A stretch of DNA of 64,000 nucleotides from Palsa-883 sp963847615 (GTDB lineage: Bacteria > Pseudomonadota > Alphaproteobacteria > Acetobacterales > Acetobacteraceae), in the NCBI GenBank assembly GCA_963847615.1, contig CAWKAN010000022.1, positions 44,252-108,251 of the forward strand, written 5' to 3'. The position numbers and the translations under genes were made by a program. Every line of letters begins with the position of its first letter. Position 1 is the stretch's first letter. A model generated the notes under the pieces. That model did not search any database. It was not told the DNA's origin and worked only from the letters and a program-made list of their open reading frames with translations. Shown here in pieces: positions 7,645 through 16,121 of this stretch.

Positions 7645-8447
7645 GCGGCGGCACCGAGCAGGGCGCGGGTTGCGGCGCCGACGTCCGGCTGGCGCATCAG
7701 GCTTTCGCCCACCAGGAAGCCGCGCGCGCCCGCGGCGGCCAGCCGGATGATGTCGGCGGGCGTGCGGATGCCGCTCTCCGCGACCAGGAAACGGTCGGCG
7801 GGAAGCTCGGCGGCGAGCGCCTCCGTGGTTGCAAGATCTGTTTTCAACGTCTTGAGATTGCGGTTGTTGATGCCGATCAGGTGGGTCTTCAGCCGCAGCG
7901 CGCGATCCAGTTCGGCGCGGTCGTGCACCTCGGCCAGCACGTCCATGCCGAGATCGGCCGCGGCGGCCTCCAGGTCAATGGCCAGCGCGTCGTCCAGCGC
8001 GGCGAGGATCAGCAGCACGCAGTCGGCCCCCATCGCCCGGCTCTCGAAGATCTGCCAGAGGTCGAGCATGAAGTCCTTGCGGATCACCGGCAGCGCCACG
8101 GCGGCGCGGGCAGCGGCGAGGTGCGCTGTATCACCCTGAAAATACGGCATATCCGTCAGCACTGACAGGCAGGTCGCGCCGCCCGCCTGATAGGCCAGCG
8201 CCAGCGCCGCCGGGTCGAAGTCCGGCCGGATCAACCCGCCGGAGGGCGAGGCCTTCTTGATCTCGGCGATCAGGCCGAACCCGCGTGCCGCGGCGGCCTG
8301 GCGCAAGGCGCGAGCGAAGCCGCGCGGCGCGTCAGCCGTCGCCGCGATGTGGGTCCGCAGGGCAGCGAGGCTGGTCTCGCGCCGCCGGCGGGCCGTCTCC
8401 ACGCGCGTGTCGGCGCAAATCCGGGCGAGTGCATCAGACGGGTCCAT
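7641..8447 (-). CDS. trpC: Indole-3-glycerol phosphate synthase
   Basis: A 268-residue TIM-barrel enzyme of tryptophan synthesis that closes CdRP to indole-3-glycerol phosphate. Seen: FGLIAEIKKASPSGG (catalytic Lys strand), PVIRKDFMLDLWQI, VLAEVHD, GINNRNLKTLKTDL and ESGIRTPADI with GFLVGESLMR (phosphate-binding loop). It is the first visible gene of the trpC-moaC-moeA operon. trpE/trpG/trpD, often upstream in relatives, are absent here; the palindromic element A2 and the GMC operon occupy that place. Start ATG at 8447. Confidence 0.96.
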   Translation of the reverse strand: MDPSDALARICADTRVETARRRRETSLAALRTHIAATADAPRGFARALRQAAAARGFGLIAEIKKASPSGGLIRPDFDPAALALAYQAGGATCLSVLTDMPYFQGDTAHLAAARAAVALPVIRKDFMLDLWQIFESRAMGADCVLLILAALDDALAIDLEAAAADLGMDVLAEVHDRAELDRALRLKTHLIGINNRNLKTLKTDLATTEALAAELPADRFLVAESGIRTPADIIRLAAAGARGFLVGESLMRQPDVGAATRALLGAAA

Positions 8448-8494
8448 CCCTGCGTCCTACGGCAGGCGGCGGCCCCGGTCCATATGCCCCGCCG

Positions 8495-8834
8495 GGGCGA
8501 CCAAGCGAAGGCCAGGGGCTCCGCCCCTGGACCCCGCCAAGGGGCGCTGCCCCTTAGAACCCCGCCAAGGGCGGAGCCCTTGGAACCCTTCACTGGGAGT
8601 GTGGGGATGGGGAGGGGGCGCGCGGGCGCGGCGCAGGGGGCGTCCGGTGCGCCGGACGCCCCCTGCGCCGCGCCCGCGCGCCCCCTCCCCATCCCCACAC
8701 TCCCAGTCATGGAGTCCAGAGGCCGCTGCCGGCGCCTGCCCCCGGGCACTTGTCCCGGGGGGTGGGGGTCCAGGGGGCAAAGCCCCCTGGCGGGGTCCAG
8801 GGGCGGAGCCCCTGGCCTTCGCTTGGTTGCCCCG
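8495..8834. repeat. Family A palindromic element, complete copy (A2)
   Basis: It fills the gap between the GMC gene stop and trpC. Its terminal inverted repeats match over more than 35 bp (left starts ccaagcgaaggccaggggct; the right end is the reverse complement). The centre, 8592-8707, is a 116-bp palindrome with arms of 58 bp and essentially one mismatch, opening and closing with actgggagtg/cactcccagt. Several 15-20 bp mini-hairpins sit between the ends and the centre (aaggggcgctgcccctt, aagggcggagccctt, cagggggcaaagccccctg). The ~12 bp of flanking DNA outside each end is also mirrored. Confidence 0.9.
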
Positions 8835-8837
8835 TGG

Positions 8838-10406
8838 TCAGATCTCGTGGCGGCTCAGCATGCCGGCCATGTTTTCCGCCTGGCGGATTGCCAGGGCGAC
8901 GATGGTCAGTGTCGGGTTGCAGGCGGCGCCCGAGGTGAACTGGCTGCCGTCGGAGACGAACAGGTTCTTCACGTCGTGCGTCTGGCCGAACTTGTTCACC
9001 ACGCCGTCCTTCGCATTCGCGCTCATGCGGTTGGTACCCAGGTTGTGCGTGCTGGGGTATGGCGGGGTCCGGAAGGTCCGCGTGGCGCCCACGGCCTCGT
9101 AGATCGCCGCGCCCTGGCGATAGGCGTGCGCGCGCATCTTCGTATCGTTCTCGTGGTCGTCATAATGCACCGAGGCGACCTGCATGCCGTTCTTGTCACG
9201 CACCTTCGGGTCGAGCGTGACGCGGTTGGTTTCGCGCGCCATGTCCTCGCCGACGATCCACATGCCGGCCATGTTCGGATAGTCCTCCATTGCGCTGGTG
9301 AAATCGCGGCCCCATTCCCCTGGGTTGAGGAAGGCGGCCATGAACGGCAAGCCGAGCGACAGCGTCTCCAGCTCGTAGCCGCCGACGAAGCCCCGCTTGG
9401 TGTTCAGCGCCGCCTCGTCGCGCACGATGCCGGCCATCGTGGTGCCGCGATACATGTGCACCGGCTTGTCGAAGGCGGCATAGACGCTGCCGGTCATGTG
9501 CCGCATGTAGTTGCGTCCGACCTGGCCCGAGCTGTTGGCCAGCCCGTTGGGGAACATCGCGGAGGCGCTGTTCAGCAGCAGACGGGGGCTTTCCAGCGAA
9601 TTGCCGGCGACCGCCACGGCACGGGCGCGCTGGCGCTGGGTCTTGCCCTGGGCATCGACATAGACCACGCCGGTCGCGTGGCCGGCCTTGTCGTGCTCGA
9701 TGTGCAGCGCCATGCAGCCGGAGCGCACCTCCAGCTTGCCGGTGGCCTCGCCCTTCGGGATCTCGGTATAGAGCGTCGACCACTTGGCGCCGGACTTGCA
9801 GCCCTGGAAGCAGAAGCCGATCTGCTGGCAACTGCCGCGGCCGTCGCGCGGCTCGCTGTTGATCGCCATGTTGCCGGTGTGCACCTCCTTGTAGCCCAGC
9901 TTCGTTGCGCCGGCGTGCATCACCTTGAAGTTGTTGTTGCCCGGCAGGCGCGGGATGCCGTTGGTGCCGGTCACGCCCATCTTGGACTCGGCCTTGGCGT
10001 AATACGGCTCAAGCTCCGCCAGGGTGATCGGCCAGTCCATCAGGTTGGCGCCGGGCAGCGCGCCGTAGACGGTGCGGGTCTTGAACTCGTGCTCCTGGAA
10101 GCGCAGCGAGGCGCCCGCCCAATGCACGGTGGAGCCGCCGACCGCCTTGACGATCCAGGCCGGCAGGTTGGGAAAATCCTTGTGCACGCGCCAGGTGCCG
10201 GACGTCGTGCGCATGTCCTTCCAGGCGAGCTGGGTGAAGCTCTCCCATTCGTCGTTGATGAAGTCGGGGATCTCGTAGCGGCCGCCGGCCTCCAGGATCA
10301 CCACCTTGATGCCGCGTTGCGCCAGCTCGTTGCCGAGCGTGCCGCCGCCGGCGCCGGAGCCGACGATGCAGATGACGCCGTCGTCGTTCAGATCGAAGCT
10401 TGCCAT
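8838..10406 (-). CDS. GMC-family flavoprotein dehydrogenase, large subunit
   Basis: A 522-residue GMC oxidoreductase. Residues ~12-42 (IVGSGAGGGTLGNELAQRG) form the FAD-binding dinucleotide fold, GGSTVHWAGASLRF is the second flavin block, and the C-terminal AACNPTLTIVALAIRQAENM is the GMC signature end. SCQQIGFCFQGCKSGAKWS has the Cys pattern of the membrane-bound gluconate/sorbitol-type dehydrogenases. No export signal is visible; such subunits are carried out by the Tat peptide of the small subunit encoded next (10426). Electrons probably pass to the cytochrome c of the same operon. The alcohol or sugar substrate cannot be read from sequence. Confidence 0.88.
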   Translation of the reverse strand: MASFDLNDDGVICIVGSGAGGGTLGNELAQRGIKVVILEAGGRYEIPDFINDEWESFTQLAWKDMRTTSGTWRVHKDFPNLPAWIVKAVGGSTVHWAGASLRFQEHEFKTRTVYGALPGANLMDWPITLAELEPYYAKAESKMGVTGTNGIPRLPGNNNFKVMHAGATKLGYKEVHTGNMAINSEPRDGRGSCQQIGFCFQGCKSGAKWSTLYTEIPKGEATGKLEVRSGCMALHIEHDKAGHATGVVYVDAQGKTQRQRARAVAVAGNSLESPRLLLNSASAMFPNGLANSSGQVGRNYMRHMTGSVYAAFDKPVHMYRGTTMAGIVRDEAALNTKRGFVGGYELETLSLGLPFMAAFLNPGEWGRDFTSAMEDYPNMAGMWIVGEDMARETNRVTLDPKVRDKNGMQVASVHYDDHENDTKMRAHAYRQGAAIYEAVGATRTFRTPPYPSTHNLGTNRMSANAKDGVVNKFGQTHDVKNLFVSDGSQFTSGAACNPTLTIVALAIRQAENMAGMLSRHEI

Positions 10407-10425
10407 TGTCGTTTCCCCCGGATCT

Positions 10426-10953
10426 TCAGCTCAGCCAGTCGATGTCGTCGAAGCCGCGGTGGATGTAACCGCCCTTGTCGGCCGAGGCGCCCTCGTAGCC
10501 GAACTTCATCCACAGTGCTTTCTGGTTGTACAGCGTCACCACAAGGTCCGAGCGCAGCTTGCCGAAGAACGCCGTGGCCTCGATGACCTTGAGGATCGCC
10601 ACGCGGTCGGTTTCCTCGGGCACCGCCAGATAGGCCGTGCCATGCCGCTTGTGCGCCTCGGCATCGAGGGCGGCACAGCCCTTGGTCATCATCTCGCGCA
10701 CCGCCGGCGCCGCGCTGTCGTAGCCGGCGACGGCGGTGATGTAGTGCGCATCGACCAGGCGGTCATGCGGGTAGATGTCGCGGGCCGCGCGCGCCAGCGT
10801 CGCCATGGTGGCCGGCGTCAGGTTTTTCGCCGCCTGCGCCCAGGCGGCCTCCGGCGCGATCGCCATGCCGGCGGCGATGCCGGGCACGGCGATCGCCCCC
10901 CCGCGCAATACGCCGCGGCGGGTGACCAGGCTGCGTCGATCGACAACTCTCAT
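10426..10953 (-). CDS. Gluconate 2-dehydrogenase subunit 3-like Tat protein
   Basis: A 175-residue small subunit. Residues 1-40 form a Tat signal: a basic N-region with RRGVLRGGAIAVPG, a hydrophobic core, and AWAQA as the likely cleavage site. The rest (FFGKLRSDLVVTLYNQKALWMKFGYEG) resembles gluconate 2-dehydrogenase subunit 3, which folds with the GMC subunit and hitch-hikes it to the periplasm. It ends 20 bp before the GMC start and lies directly downstream of the VOC gene, so it belongs to the same operon. Confidence 0.85.
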   Translation of the reverse strand: MRVVDRRSLVTRRGVLRGGAIAVPGIAAGMAIAPEAAWAQAAKNLTPATMATLARAARDIYPHDRLVDAHYITAVAGYDSAAPAVREMMTKGCAALDAEAHKRHGTAYLAVPEETDRVAILKVIEATAFFGKLRSDLVVTLYNQKALWMKFGYEGASADKGGYIHRGFDDIDWLS

Positions 10954-10985
10954 GGTGGTTCCTCCGGTTTTTGTCGGGTTGCGGG

Positions 10986-11381
10986 TCAGCGGTAGCGGCC
11001 GTACCGCTCCAGGACCTCGATGCGGTAGCCGTCGGGATCGGTGACGAAGAAGAAGCGCGCCATCAGCGCGCCGTCGCGATGGAACTCCTTCACCGGTTCG
11101 GGGTGCAGCCCCTCGGCGGCGAACCGCGCCTGCTCGGCCGCGGCATCGGCCACCACAAAGGCGATGTGGCCGTAGCCCTGGCCGTGCTCATAGGGCGCGG
11201 TGCGGCCGTGGTTGATCGTCAGTTCCAGCTCGAAATCATCTTCCGCCCCGCGCAGATAGACCAGGGTGAAGCCGTCGAAGGCGTAACGGTCGGCGACCTC
11301 GAGGCCGAAGGCGCGGCGGTAGAAATCCACGCTACGCGCCTCGTCGAGCACGCGGATCATGCAGTGGATCGGCTTGGCCAT
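10986..11381 (-). CDS. VOC/glyoxalase-family protein
   Basis: A 131-residue vicinal-oxygen-chelate protein resembling lactoylglutathione lyase. CMIRVLDEARSVDFYRRAFGLEV opens the first beta-alpha-beta-beta-beta module; GYGHIAFVVADAAA supplies the next metal His, and FFVTDPDGYRIEVLER the terminal Glu. The start ATG at 11381 lies 2 bp past the cytochrome c stop (11384). It sits inside the GMC/cytochrome operon, so a role in handling an aldehyde or ketone product is possible (inference). The substrate is unknown. Confidence 0.85.
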   Translation of the reverse strand: MAKPIHCMIRVLDEARSVDFYRRAFGLEVADRYAFDGFTLVYLRGAEDDFELELTINHGRTAPYEHGQGYGHIAFVVADAAAEQARFAAEGLHPEPVKEFHRDGALMARFFFVTDPDGYRIEVLERYGRYR

Positions 11382-11383
11382 GC

Positions 11384-11776
11384 TCAGTGCGGCTCCTTCA
11401 GCCAGTCGATGATCTGTTGGCGGGTCGCCGGATTGGCCTGGCGATAGGCCATCACCGCGCCGGGGATCACGGCCTGCGGATTGGCCAGCCAGGCGTCCAG
11501 GCGTGCCGCGTCCCAGGTGAAGTGCGCGGCGGCGAACCCGGACGAATAGCTGAATCCCGCCACGCTGCCGGCCGGGCGGCCGAACACCCCGCCGAGCGGC
11601 GGCCCCTGGCGCATCGGCTCGTTCGCCGACAGCGTGTGGCAGGTGCCGCACTGGTTGCGGAACAACGTCGCCGCGTCGGGTCCGGCCCCCGGCGCCGGCA
11701 GGGGGAACTGCGCCCGCGCCGCCGGTGCGAAGACGATGGAAGACAAGACCAGACAGATCCGCGGATACGACGGCAT
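11384..11776 (-). CDS. Periplasmic c-type cytochrome
   Basis: A 130-residue class I cytochrome c. The signal peptide ends around residue 22 (APAARAQ). The haem-binding CGTCH is at residues 43-47 and the likely axial Met109 is in GAVMAYRQ. The helix TRQQIIDWLKEP at the C-terminus is typical. It heads the operon cytochrome-VOC-subunit 3-GMC and is the likely electron acceptor of the dehydrogenase, passing electrons to a terminal oxidase. Confidence 0.9.
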   Translation of the reverse strand: MPSYPRICLVLSSIVFAPAARAQFPLPAPGAGPDAATLFRNQCGTCHTLSANEPMRQGPPLGGVFGRPAGSVAGFSYSSGFAAAHFTWDAARLDAWLANPQAVIPGAVMAYRQANPATRQQIIDWLKEPH

Positions 11777-11859
11777 CGGGCGCCTCGGCTGTTCCGACCC
11801 GACGATGCCAGCCCGCCGCGGCGAGCAGGTAGTAGCCGGCTACGACATCGCCGCCGGCG

Positions 11860-12183
11860 CTACTCGGCCGCGACCGGCAGCGCCGCCGGCATCGATCGCG
11901 CGGACACCTGCTGAGCGTGCAGCTCCTCGTTGCGCAGGTAGTGCATGCAGGTGACCCGCAGGAACGAGGTGAAGTTCTGCACGTTGCCGACCCGCTCGAC
12001 GATCTCATCGTACAGCACGGCGACGAACCGCGACAGGCCGAGCTGCTCCTTCGCCGCGATCTCCTCCAGCGTGGCCCAGAACGCCGCCTCCAGCCGGATC
12101 GAGGTGCTGTGGCCGTGCAGCCGGAGGGCACGCGTCTCCGGATGATAGGTCGCTGGGTCCTGTGAAACGAACAGGTTGCACAT
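11860..12183 (-). CDS. Ribbon-helix-helix domain protein
   Basis: A 107-residue protein with RALRLHGHSTSIRLEAAFWATLEEIA followed by GLSRFVAVLYDEI. This is the beta strand plus two helices of the RHH domain found in a family of small alphaproteobacterial DNA-binding proteins. The C-terminal third is unstructured. The start is ATG at 12183. No partner gene overlaps it, and its target is unknown. It is separated from the cytochrome operon by 83 bp and may be its regulator, but nothing in the sequence proves this. Confidence 0.75.
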   Translation of the reverse strand: MCNLFVSQDPATYHPETRALRLHGHSTSIRLEAAFWATLEEIAAKEQLGLSRFVAVLYDEIVERVGNVQNFTSFLRVTCMHYLRNEELHAQQVSARSMPAALPVAAE

Positions 12184-12419
12184 GGGCGCCTCCTCCTGAT
12201 GCCGGCTGATACCGGTCTTCGCGCGACACTATAGGGCCGCGCCGTGAGGCGGTGAAAGGGCAGGGCGGTGAAACGGATGGGCACGGCGGCCAGCCTGTCT
12301 CGCGCTGGCGGTGGGCCGTCTCGCCGATCGACGCGGCGCCGGGCGCTTGCGTCGAACCTCTGCCTCCAGGTGACAAGCCGCAGCCGGTGTTGGCGGTCCA
12401 CCCGGTTGCAAGCGGGACA

Positions 12420-12815
12420 TCAGACCATGAGGATCGAGGGGCTGTAGCCCGCGACCCTGGCATCGTGCGTCAGCAAGCGGAATGGTTCGGTCAGTGCCTG
12501 GGCGACCAGCAGCCGATCGAACGGATCGGCGTGCAGCATCGGCAACGCCTCGACCGCGGCGGCGTCGGCCGGCGCAATGCTCACCAACGCATAGCCGGAG
12601 GCCTGGAAATACCGCAGGGCGGTCCCGCCGGACACCGGCATGTCGTTGCGCCCGCCACGGGCAAGCGCGTGCTTGATCGCGATCTCCCAAACGCTCGCGG
12701 CACTGACGAACACGTCGTTCGCCGGGTCGCTGATCAGCTCCCGCGCCCGGGCGGACAGACGCGGATCGTCCACCACCGCCCACAACGCGATGTGGGTGTC
12801 CAGCAGCAGCCTCAT
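12420..12815 (-). CDS. vapC: VapC-family PIN-domain toxin
   Basis: A 131-residue PIN ribonuclease. The acidic metal ligands are visible: Asp6 in LLLDTHIALW, Glu44 in SVWEIAIKHA, and Asp97/Asp100 in HADPFDRLLVAQA. This PIN subgroup usually cleaves tRNA or rRNA. The ATG at 12815 overlaps the stop of the antitoxin gene by 4 bp (12812-12815), the usual antitoxin-first order. Confidence 0.92.
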   Translation of the reverse strand: MRLLLDTHIALWAVVDDPRLSARARELISDPANDVFVSAASVWEIAIKHALARGGRNDMPVSGGTALRYFQASGYALVSIAPADAAAVEALPMLHADPFDRLLVAQALTEPFRLLTHDARVAGYSPSILMV

Positions 12816-13057
12816 GGGTCGGTCCGCTGGAACAACGCGGCGACGGCGGCTTCGTCGCCGTCGATCGTGTCCGGCACCACGAACTGGCCCTTGGCGATGC
12901 CGATCCGTCGCGCCGCGGGCCGCGCGGTCACCGCCACGAGGCGCGCGGCGGGCCGGCCGTTGCGGGCGATGATGATCTCGGTCTCGTCACCGCGTTCCAC
13001 CGCCTCCACCAGCCGCGAGAGGCTGGATTTGGCCTCCAACATATTCACCACGTGCAT
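12812..13057 (-). CDS. vapB: Phd/YefM-type antitoxin of VapC
   Basis: An 81-residue antitoxin. MHVVNMLEAKSSLSRLVEAV and the strand EIIIARNGRPAARLV form the Phd/YefM DNA-binding fold. The C-terminal ~30 residues (after RRIGIAKG) are the toxin-wrapping tail. Transcription probably starts in the lower-GC stretch just upstream (13060-13095), where the complex would bind to autoregulate. Confidence 0.92.
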   Translation of the reverse strand: MHVVNMLEAKSSLSRLVEAVERGDETEIIIARNGRPAARLVAVTARPAARRIGIAKGQFVVPDTIDGDEAAVAALFQRTDP

Positions 13058-13252
13058 GCCGCGCTCCTTAGCCAGACCAGACCAGATTAAGATCGGGGAC
13101 CGCCCGGATTCAATGGGCGAACGCCAGGATTTGCGCCGTCCCGCCTGGTTGGCCTTCCGCTGGACACCTTCCCCTGGGCGCCTCCCCCCTGGGCACCTCC
13201 CCTGGAAGGTCGCCCTGCCGCTCGCCGGACATCGCCCCGGCCGGCCGGCGCC

Positions 13253-14287
13253 TCACGCCAGCGGCCCCCCCGCCGCCTTCCATGCCCCGATCCCGCCGTG
13301 GATGTGGCACGCGCTGCCGATCCCGGCGTCCTGCGCCGCCTGCACCGCCATCGCCGAGCGCTCGCCGAACGCGCAGTAGAACACCAGCCGCTTGCCGGTC
13401 GCGGCGGCGAGTTCGTGCAGCACGCCGCCGGGGCGGATGTTGTCCTGCAGGTCCGGATAGGGCGCGTGCAGCGCGCCCGGGATGCTGCCGTGCCGGGCGC
13501 GCTCGGTGGGCTCGCGCAGGTCGATCAGCGCCACGTCGGGCCGGCCGAGCAGGCCGATCGCCTCCGTCGCGCTCACCGCCCAGCCGCGCCGGGCGATCGC
13601 CTCCAGCGCCAGGCCCTGGTGCATGTTGGCCGGCACCGCCACGTCCATCATCTTCGGGTTGGCCAGGTTCAGGTTGGCCATCAGCTCGGCGTATTCCTCG
13701 ACCGAGCGCACCTGCAGGCGCGGGTTGCAGGCCTTCTCCTCGCCGATCGTGCTGACCGTCTCGCCCTTGTAGTCGTGCGCCGGGTAGACCAGGGTTTCCT
13801 CCGGCAGGCGCAGCAGGCGGCCGAAGATCGACGCGTACTGGGCGCGCGAATCGCCGTTCTGGAAATCGGTCCGCCCGGTGCCGCGGATCAGCAGCGTGTC
13901 CCCGGTCAGCACCCGATCGCCCAGCAGGAAGCAGTACCAGTCGTCGGTGTGCCCGGGCGTGTACATCACGTCGAGGCTGACCCCCTCGATGGTCAGCTTG
14001 TCGCCGTCGGCGATCCGCATCGACACGACGTCAACCTTGCTCTGCTCGCCCATCACCGTGACGCAGTGCGTGCGATCGCGCAGCGCGCCGAGGCCGGTGA
14101 TGTGATCGGCGTGCAGGTGCGTGTCCACCGCCTTCACCAGGCGCAGGTCCAGCTCGCGCATGAGCTGGAGGTAGCGGTCCACCTTCTCCAGCACCGGATC
14201 GACGATCAGCGCCTCGCCGCCGTGGCGACTGGCGATCAGGTAGGTGTAGGTGCCCGAGGTCAGGTCGTACATCTGGCGAAAGATCAT
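13253..14287 (-). CDS. Persulfide dioxygenase-rhodanese fusion
   Basis: A 344-residue fusion. Residues 1-235 are an ETHE1-like metallo-beta-lactamase fold: THLHADH (residues 56-62), TPGHTDD and VLTGDTLLIRGTGRTDFQ are the iron-binding and persulfide dioxygenase motifs. Residues 240-344 are a rhodanese domain with catalytic Cys in FYCAFGERSAM and the HIHGGIGAW end. Such fusions oxidise glutathione persulfide to sulfite and transfer sulfane sulfur, detoxifying sulfide. The ATG at 14287 was chosen because MIFRQMYD is the family start, although the frame is open upstream to 14782. Confidence 0.93.
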   Translation of the reverse strand: MIFRQMYDLTSGTYTYLIASRHGGEALIVDPVLEKVDRYLQLMRELDLRLVKAVDTHLHADHITGLGALRDRTHCVTVMGEQSKVDVVSMRIADGDKLTIEGVSLDVMYTPGHTDDWYCFLLGDRVLTGDTLLIRGTGRTDFQNGDSRAQYASIFGRLLRLPEETLVYPAHDYKGETVSTIGEEKACNPRLQVRSVEEYAELMANLNLANPKMMDVAVPANMHQGLALEAIARRGWAVSATEAIGLLGRPDVALIDLREPTERARHGSIPGALHAPYPDLQDNIRPGGVLHELAAATGKRLVFYCAFGERSAMAVQAAQDAGIGSACHIHGGIGAWKAAGGPLA

Positions 14288-14799
14288 CGCGCTGGCTCCG
14301 CTTGAAGTGTCGGTCGGAACGCGGCCTTGCCAGGACGCCGGTTCGCCGTCGCCGCGGCGGGTCCGGTCGGGCGGATGGGGGTGAAATCCTGCTTGTGGCG
14401 GAACCGCCTGCCGCATGGCCCGCCGCGCCGGGGAGGCGCCTTGATGCGGCCCTGGCTGGCGCCTTGCGTGGCGTCCGGCGCGGTTTGGCTGAGCGGACGT
14501 GCCATGGCGGCTCCCTCCCTGCTGCGCCCCGATCGGGTGGTGCTGTTCCCACCTCGCTCCGGCCAGCATAGCCGCTCGCCGGCGGGCTGTCCGCACCAAC
14601 GTGATCGTGGAGAGGCGACACGCCGCCGCCCCCTTGCGCGCCTGGGCTGTGCAGGGACCAGGGGGGCGGCGCGCCCGCGCCTGCCGGCCCCCGGCCCGCT
14701 CTCCCTCTCCGTCGTGGTAAGAGCCTGCCCCGGCCATCCGCCCCTGGACGCCGCCGCCCGCGTCGGCCCCCTGTCGGCCCACAGAACGAGGTGTTCTCG
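14288..14799. other. Gene-free stretch upstream of the persulfide dioxygenase
   Basis: About 510 bp of GC-rich sequence in which I see no supported gene. Several frames are open only because of the composition. It should hold the promoter of the sulfide gene on the minus strand. Confidence 0.5.
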
Positions 14800-15081
14800 T
14801 CAGGCCGCGCTTGCGACGTGCCGTTCCACGTGCAGGCCGGCAGCGGCCGGCATGTTCACCAGGCTATCGAGGCCGAACCGCGCGATCTTGCCGCGCATGA
14901 GGTCCGACACGCGGGGTTGCGCGACGCCGAACACCCTGGCGGCCTGGCTCCGCCGCGCCCCTTCGCGGGCGGCGTGATCCTTCAGCGCCAGCATCAGCGC
15001 GGACCGGAGGCGCAGGTTTGTCGCCTGGGCCGGCGTGTGCTCGATCGCGTCCCCCACGTTGGCGAAGCGGTGGTTGCTCAT
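14800..15081 (-). CDS. HigA2-like XRE-family helix-turn-helix protein (orphan antitoxin)
   Basis: A 93-residue protein. LKDHAAREGARRSQAARVFGVAQPRVSDLMRGK is a helix-turn-helix, and the ending FGLDSLVNMPAAAGLHVE is typical of the HigA2-type antitoxins that follow a RelE-like toxin. No toxin gene lies next to it: the 160 bp upstream hold no frame, and the next gene (HigB, 15244) is divergent. It could be a stranded antitoxin or an anti-addiction regulator of a system elsewhere. Confidence 0.8.
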   Translation of the reverse strand: MSNHRFANVGDAIEHTPAQATNLRLRSALMLALKDHAAREGARRSQAARVFGVAQPRVSDLMRGKIARFGLDSLVNMPAAAGLHVERHVASAA

Positions 15082-15243
15082 CGGTTCAGCTCCTTCACCA
15101 AATAGCGTAGGCTAACCGCCCGGAAGGCCGCTCGGAACGAAGCCGGCGAACCCGCCCCCACAGGCGAAGCAGATTGGGTCGGGATGCGACCCGCACAGGA
15201 ACACGCTTGACAATAGTAAATTTACATTTTACATTCCGCGCCG

Positions 15244-15522
15244 ATGATCGTGGGATTTCGCCATCGCGGCTTGAAGCGGCTGTTCGAGGACGACGATCGC
15301 AGCCGGGTTCCGGCTGAACATGTCGGCCGCCTGCGGATCATCCTCGCGGCGCTGGATGCGGCGGAGCGCGTGGAAGACATGGATATCCATACCTTGCGGC
15401 TGCATGCGCTCAAGGGCGATCTGAAAGGCTACTGGGCCGTGACCGTGCGTGCCAACTGGCGCGTCGTCTTCCGTTTCAACGGGGGGAAGACAACCGATAT
15501 CGATCTGGTGGACTATCATTGA
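15244..15522 (+). CDS. higB: HigB/RelE-type toxin
   Basis: A 92-residue RelE-superfamily toxin (HigB/plasmid killer group). GFRHRGLKRLFEDDDRSRVP, LRLHALKGDLKGYWAVTV and NWRVVFRF are the hallmark strands; the basic and aromatic residues in these act in mRNA cleavage at the ribosome. The ATG at 15244 follows a short AT-richer promoter region (15205-15240). It overlaps the antitoxin gene by 4 bp (ATGA, 15519-15522), in the toxin-first order typical of higBA. Confidence 0.93.
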   Translation: MIVGFRHRGLKRLFEDDDRSRVPAEHVGRLRIILAALDAAERVEDMDIHTLRLHALKGDLKGYWAVTVRANWRVVFRFNGGKTTDIDLVDYH

Positions 15523-15830
15523 ATGAACGGGGGCAGACCATGCCGATGAAGAATCCGCCGCATCCCGGCGAACTGGTCCGGGACAACCTCGCCGACCTCG
15601 GGCTGTCGGTCGCGGTGGGCGCCGCTGGCCTCGGCGTCACGCGCCAGCAGCTTTACAACGTCATCAACGGCAAGAGCGGTGTGACACCGGAGATGGCGCT
15701 GCGACTCGAAAAAGCCTTCGGCGGGTCCGCCGATGTGTGGCTGCGGATGCAGGGCAACTATGACCTGACGCAGGTCCGCAAGCGGGAGAAGGAGATTGCC
15801 GTGACGCGGCTCGCGCCGCGATCGGTGTAG
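15519..15830 (+). CDS. higA: HigA-type antitoxin
   Basis: A 103-residue XRE-family antitoxin. PPHPGELVRDNLADLGLSV is the HigA N-terminal signature, VTRQQLYNVINGKSGVTPEMALRLEKAFG the helix-turn-helix, and WLRMQGNYDLTQ the C-terminal dimer helix. It is translationally coupled to higB and would repress the higBA promoter. A further small gene follows after 57 bp. Confidence 0.93.
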   Translation: MNERGQTMPMKNPPHPGELVRDNLADLGLSVAVGAAGLGVTRQQLYNVINGKSGVTPEMALRLEKAFGGSADVWLRMQGNYDLTQVRKREKEIAVTRLAPRSV

Positions 15831-15887
15831 CTTGCGATGGAAAAGACGCTGCCAAATCGTCGAGACCCGGCGAGGCAGGAGGTGAGG

Positions 15888-16046
15888 ATGACTGAGTACC
15901 GGATGCAACGTCATGAAACCCTGAAAAGGGACATGATGGAGGTGGCGCGCGGGGAGAAGCCCGCGCGCAAGGATGCCGCCATGCCCAGCTTCAACTCGAT
16001 CCAAGCGCTGACCAACAGCGATTCGGATCTGTCGGTGCCGCAATAG
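15888..16046 (+). CDS. Small protein of unknown function, downstream of higBA
   Basis: A 52-residue product. An earlier in-frame ATG at 15837 exists, but the ATG at 15888 has a near-ideal ribosome binding site (AGGAGG at 15877-15882, 5 bp spacing), so I chose it. The protein is basic and Met-rich at the start and ends in a Ser/Asn/Asp tail (FNSIQALTNSDSDLSVPQ). No family is recognised. Its place after higBA on the same strand suggests co-transcription and perhaps a third component of the module; no function can be assigned. Confidence 0.65.
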   Translation: MTEYRMQRHETLKRDMMEVARGEKPARKDAAMPSFNSIQALTNSDSDLSVPQ

Positions 16047-16121
16047 CATTTCATGTCGAGCTTCCCTGACGTGCCGGCGTGCTGACGCGCAGTGGTTGCA
16101 GAAATCCTCAAGGAGCAAAGC

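Noticed and set aside
8592..8707. Central palindrome of A2 as an ordinary intrinsic terminator
   Set aside because: It has a 58-bp stem and no T-run; A1 and A3 lack the structure at similar gene ends, so termination alone does not explain it.
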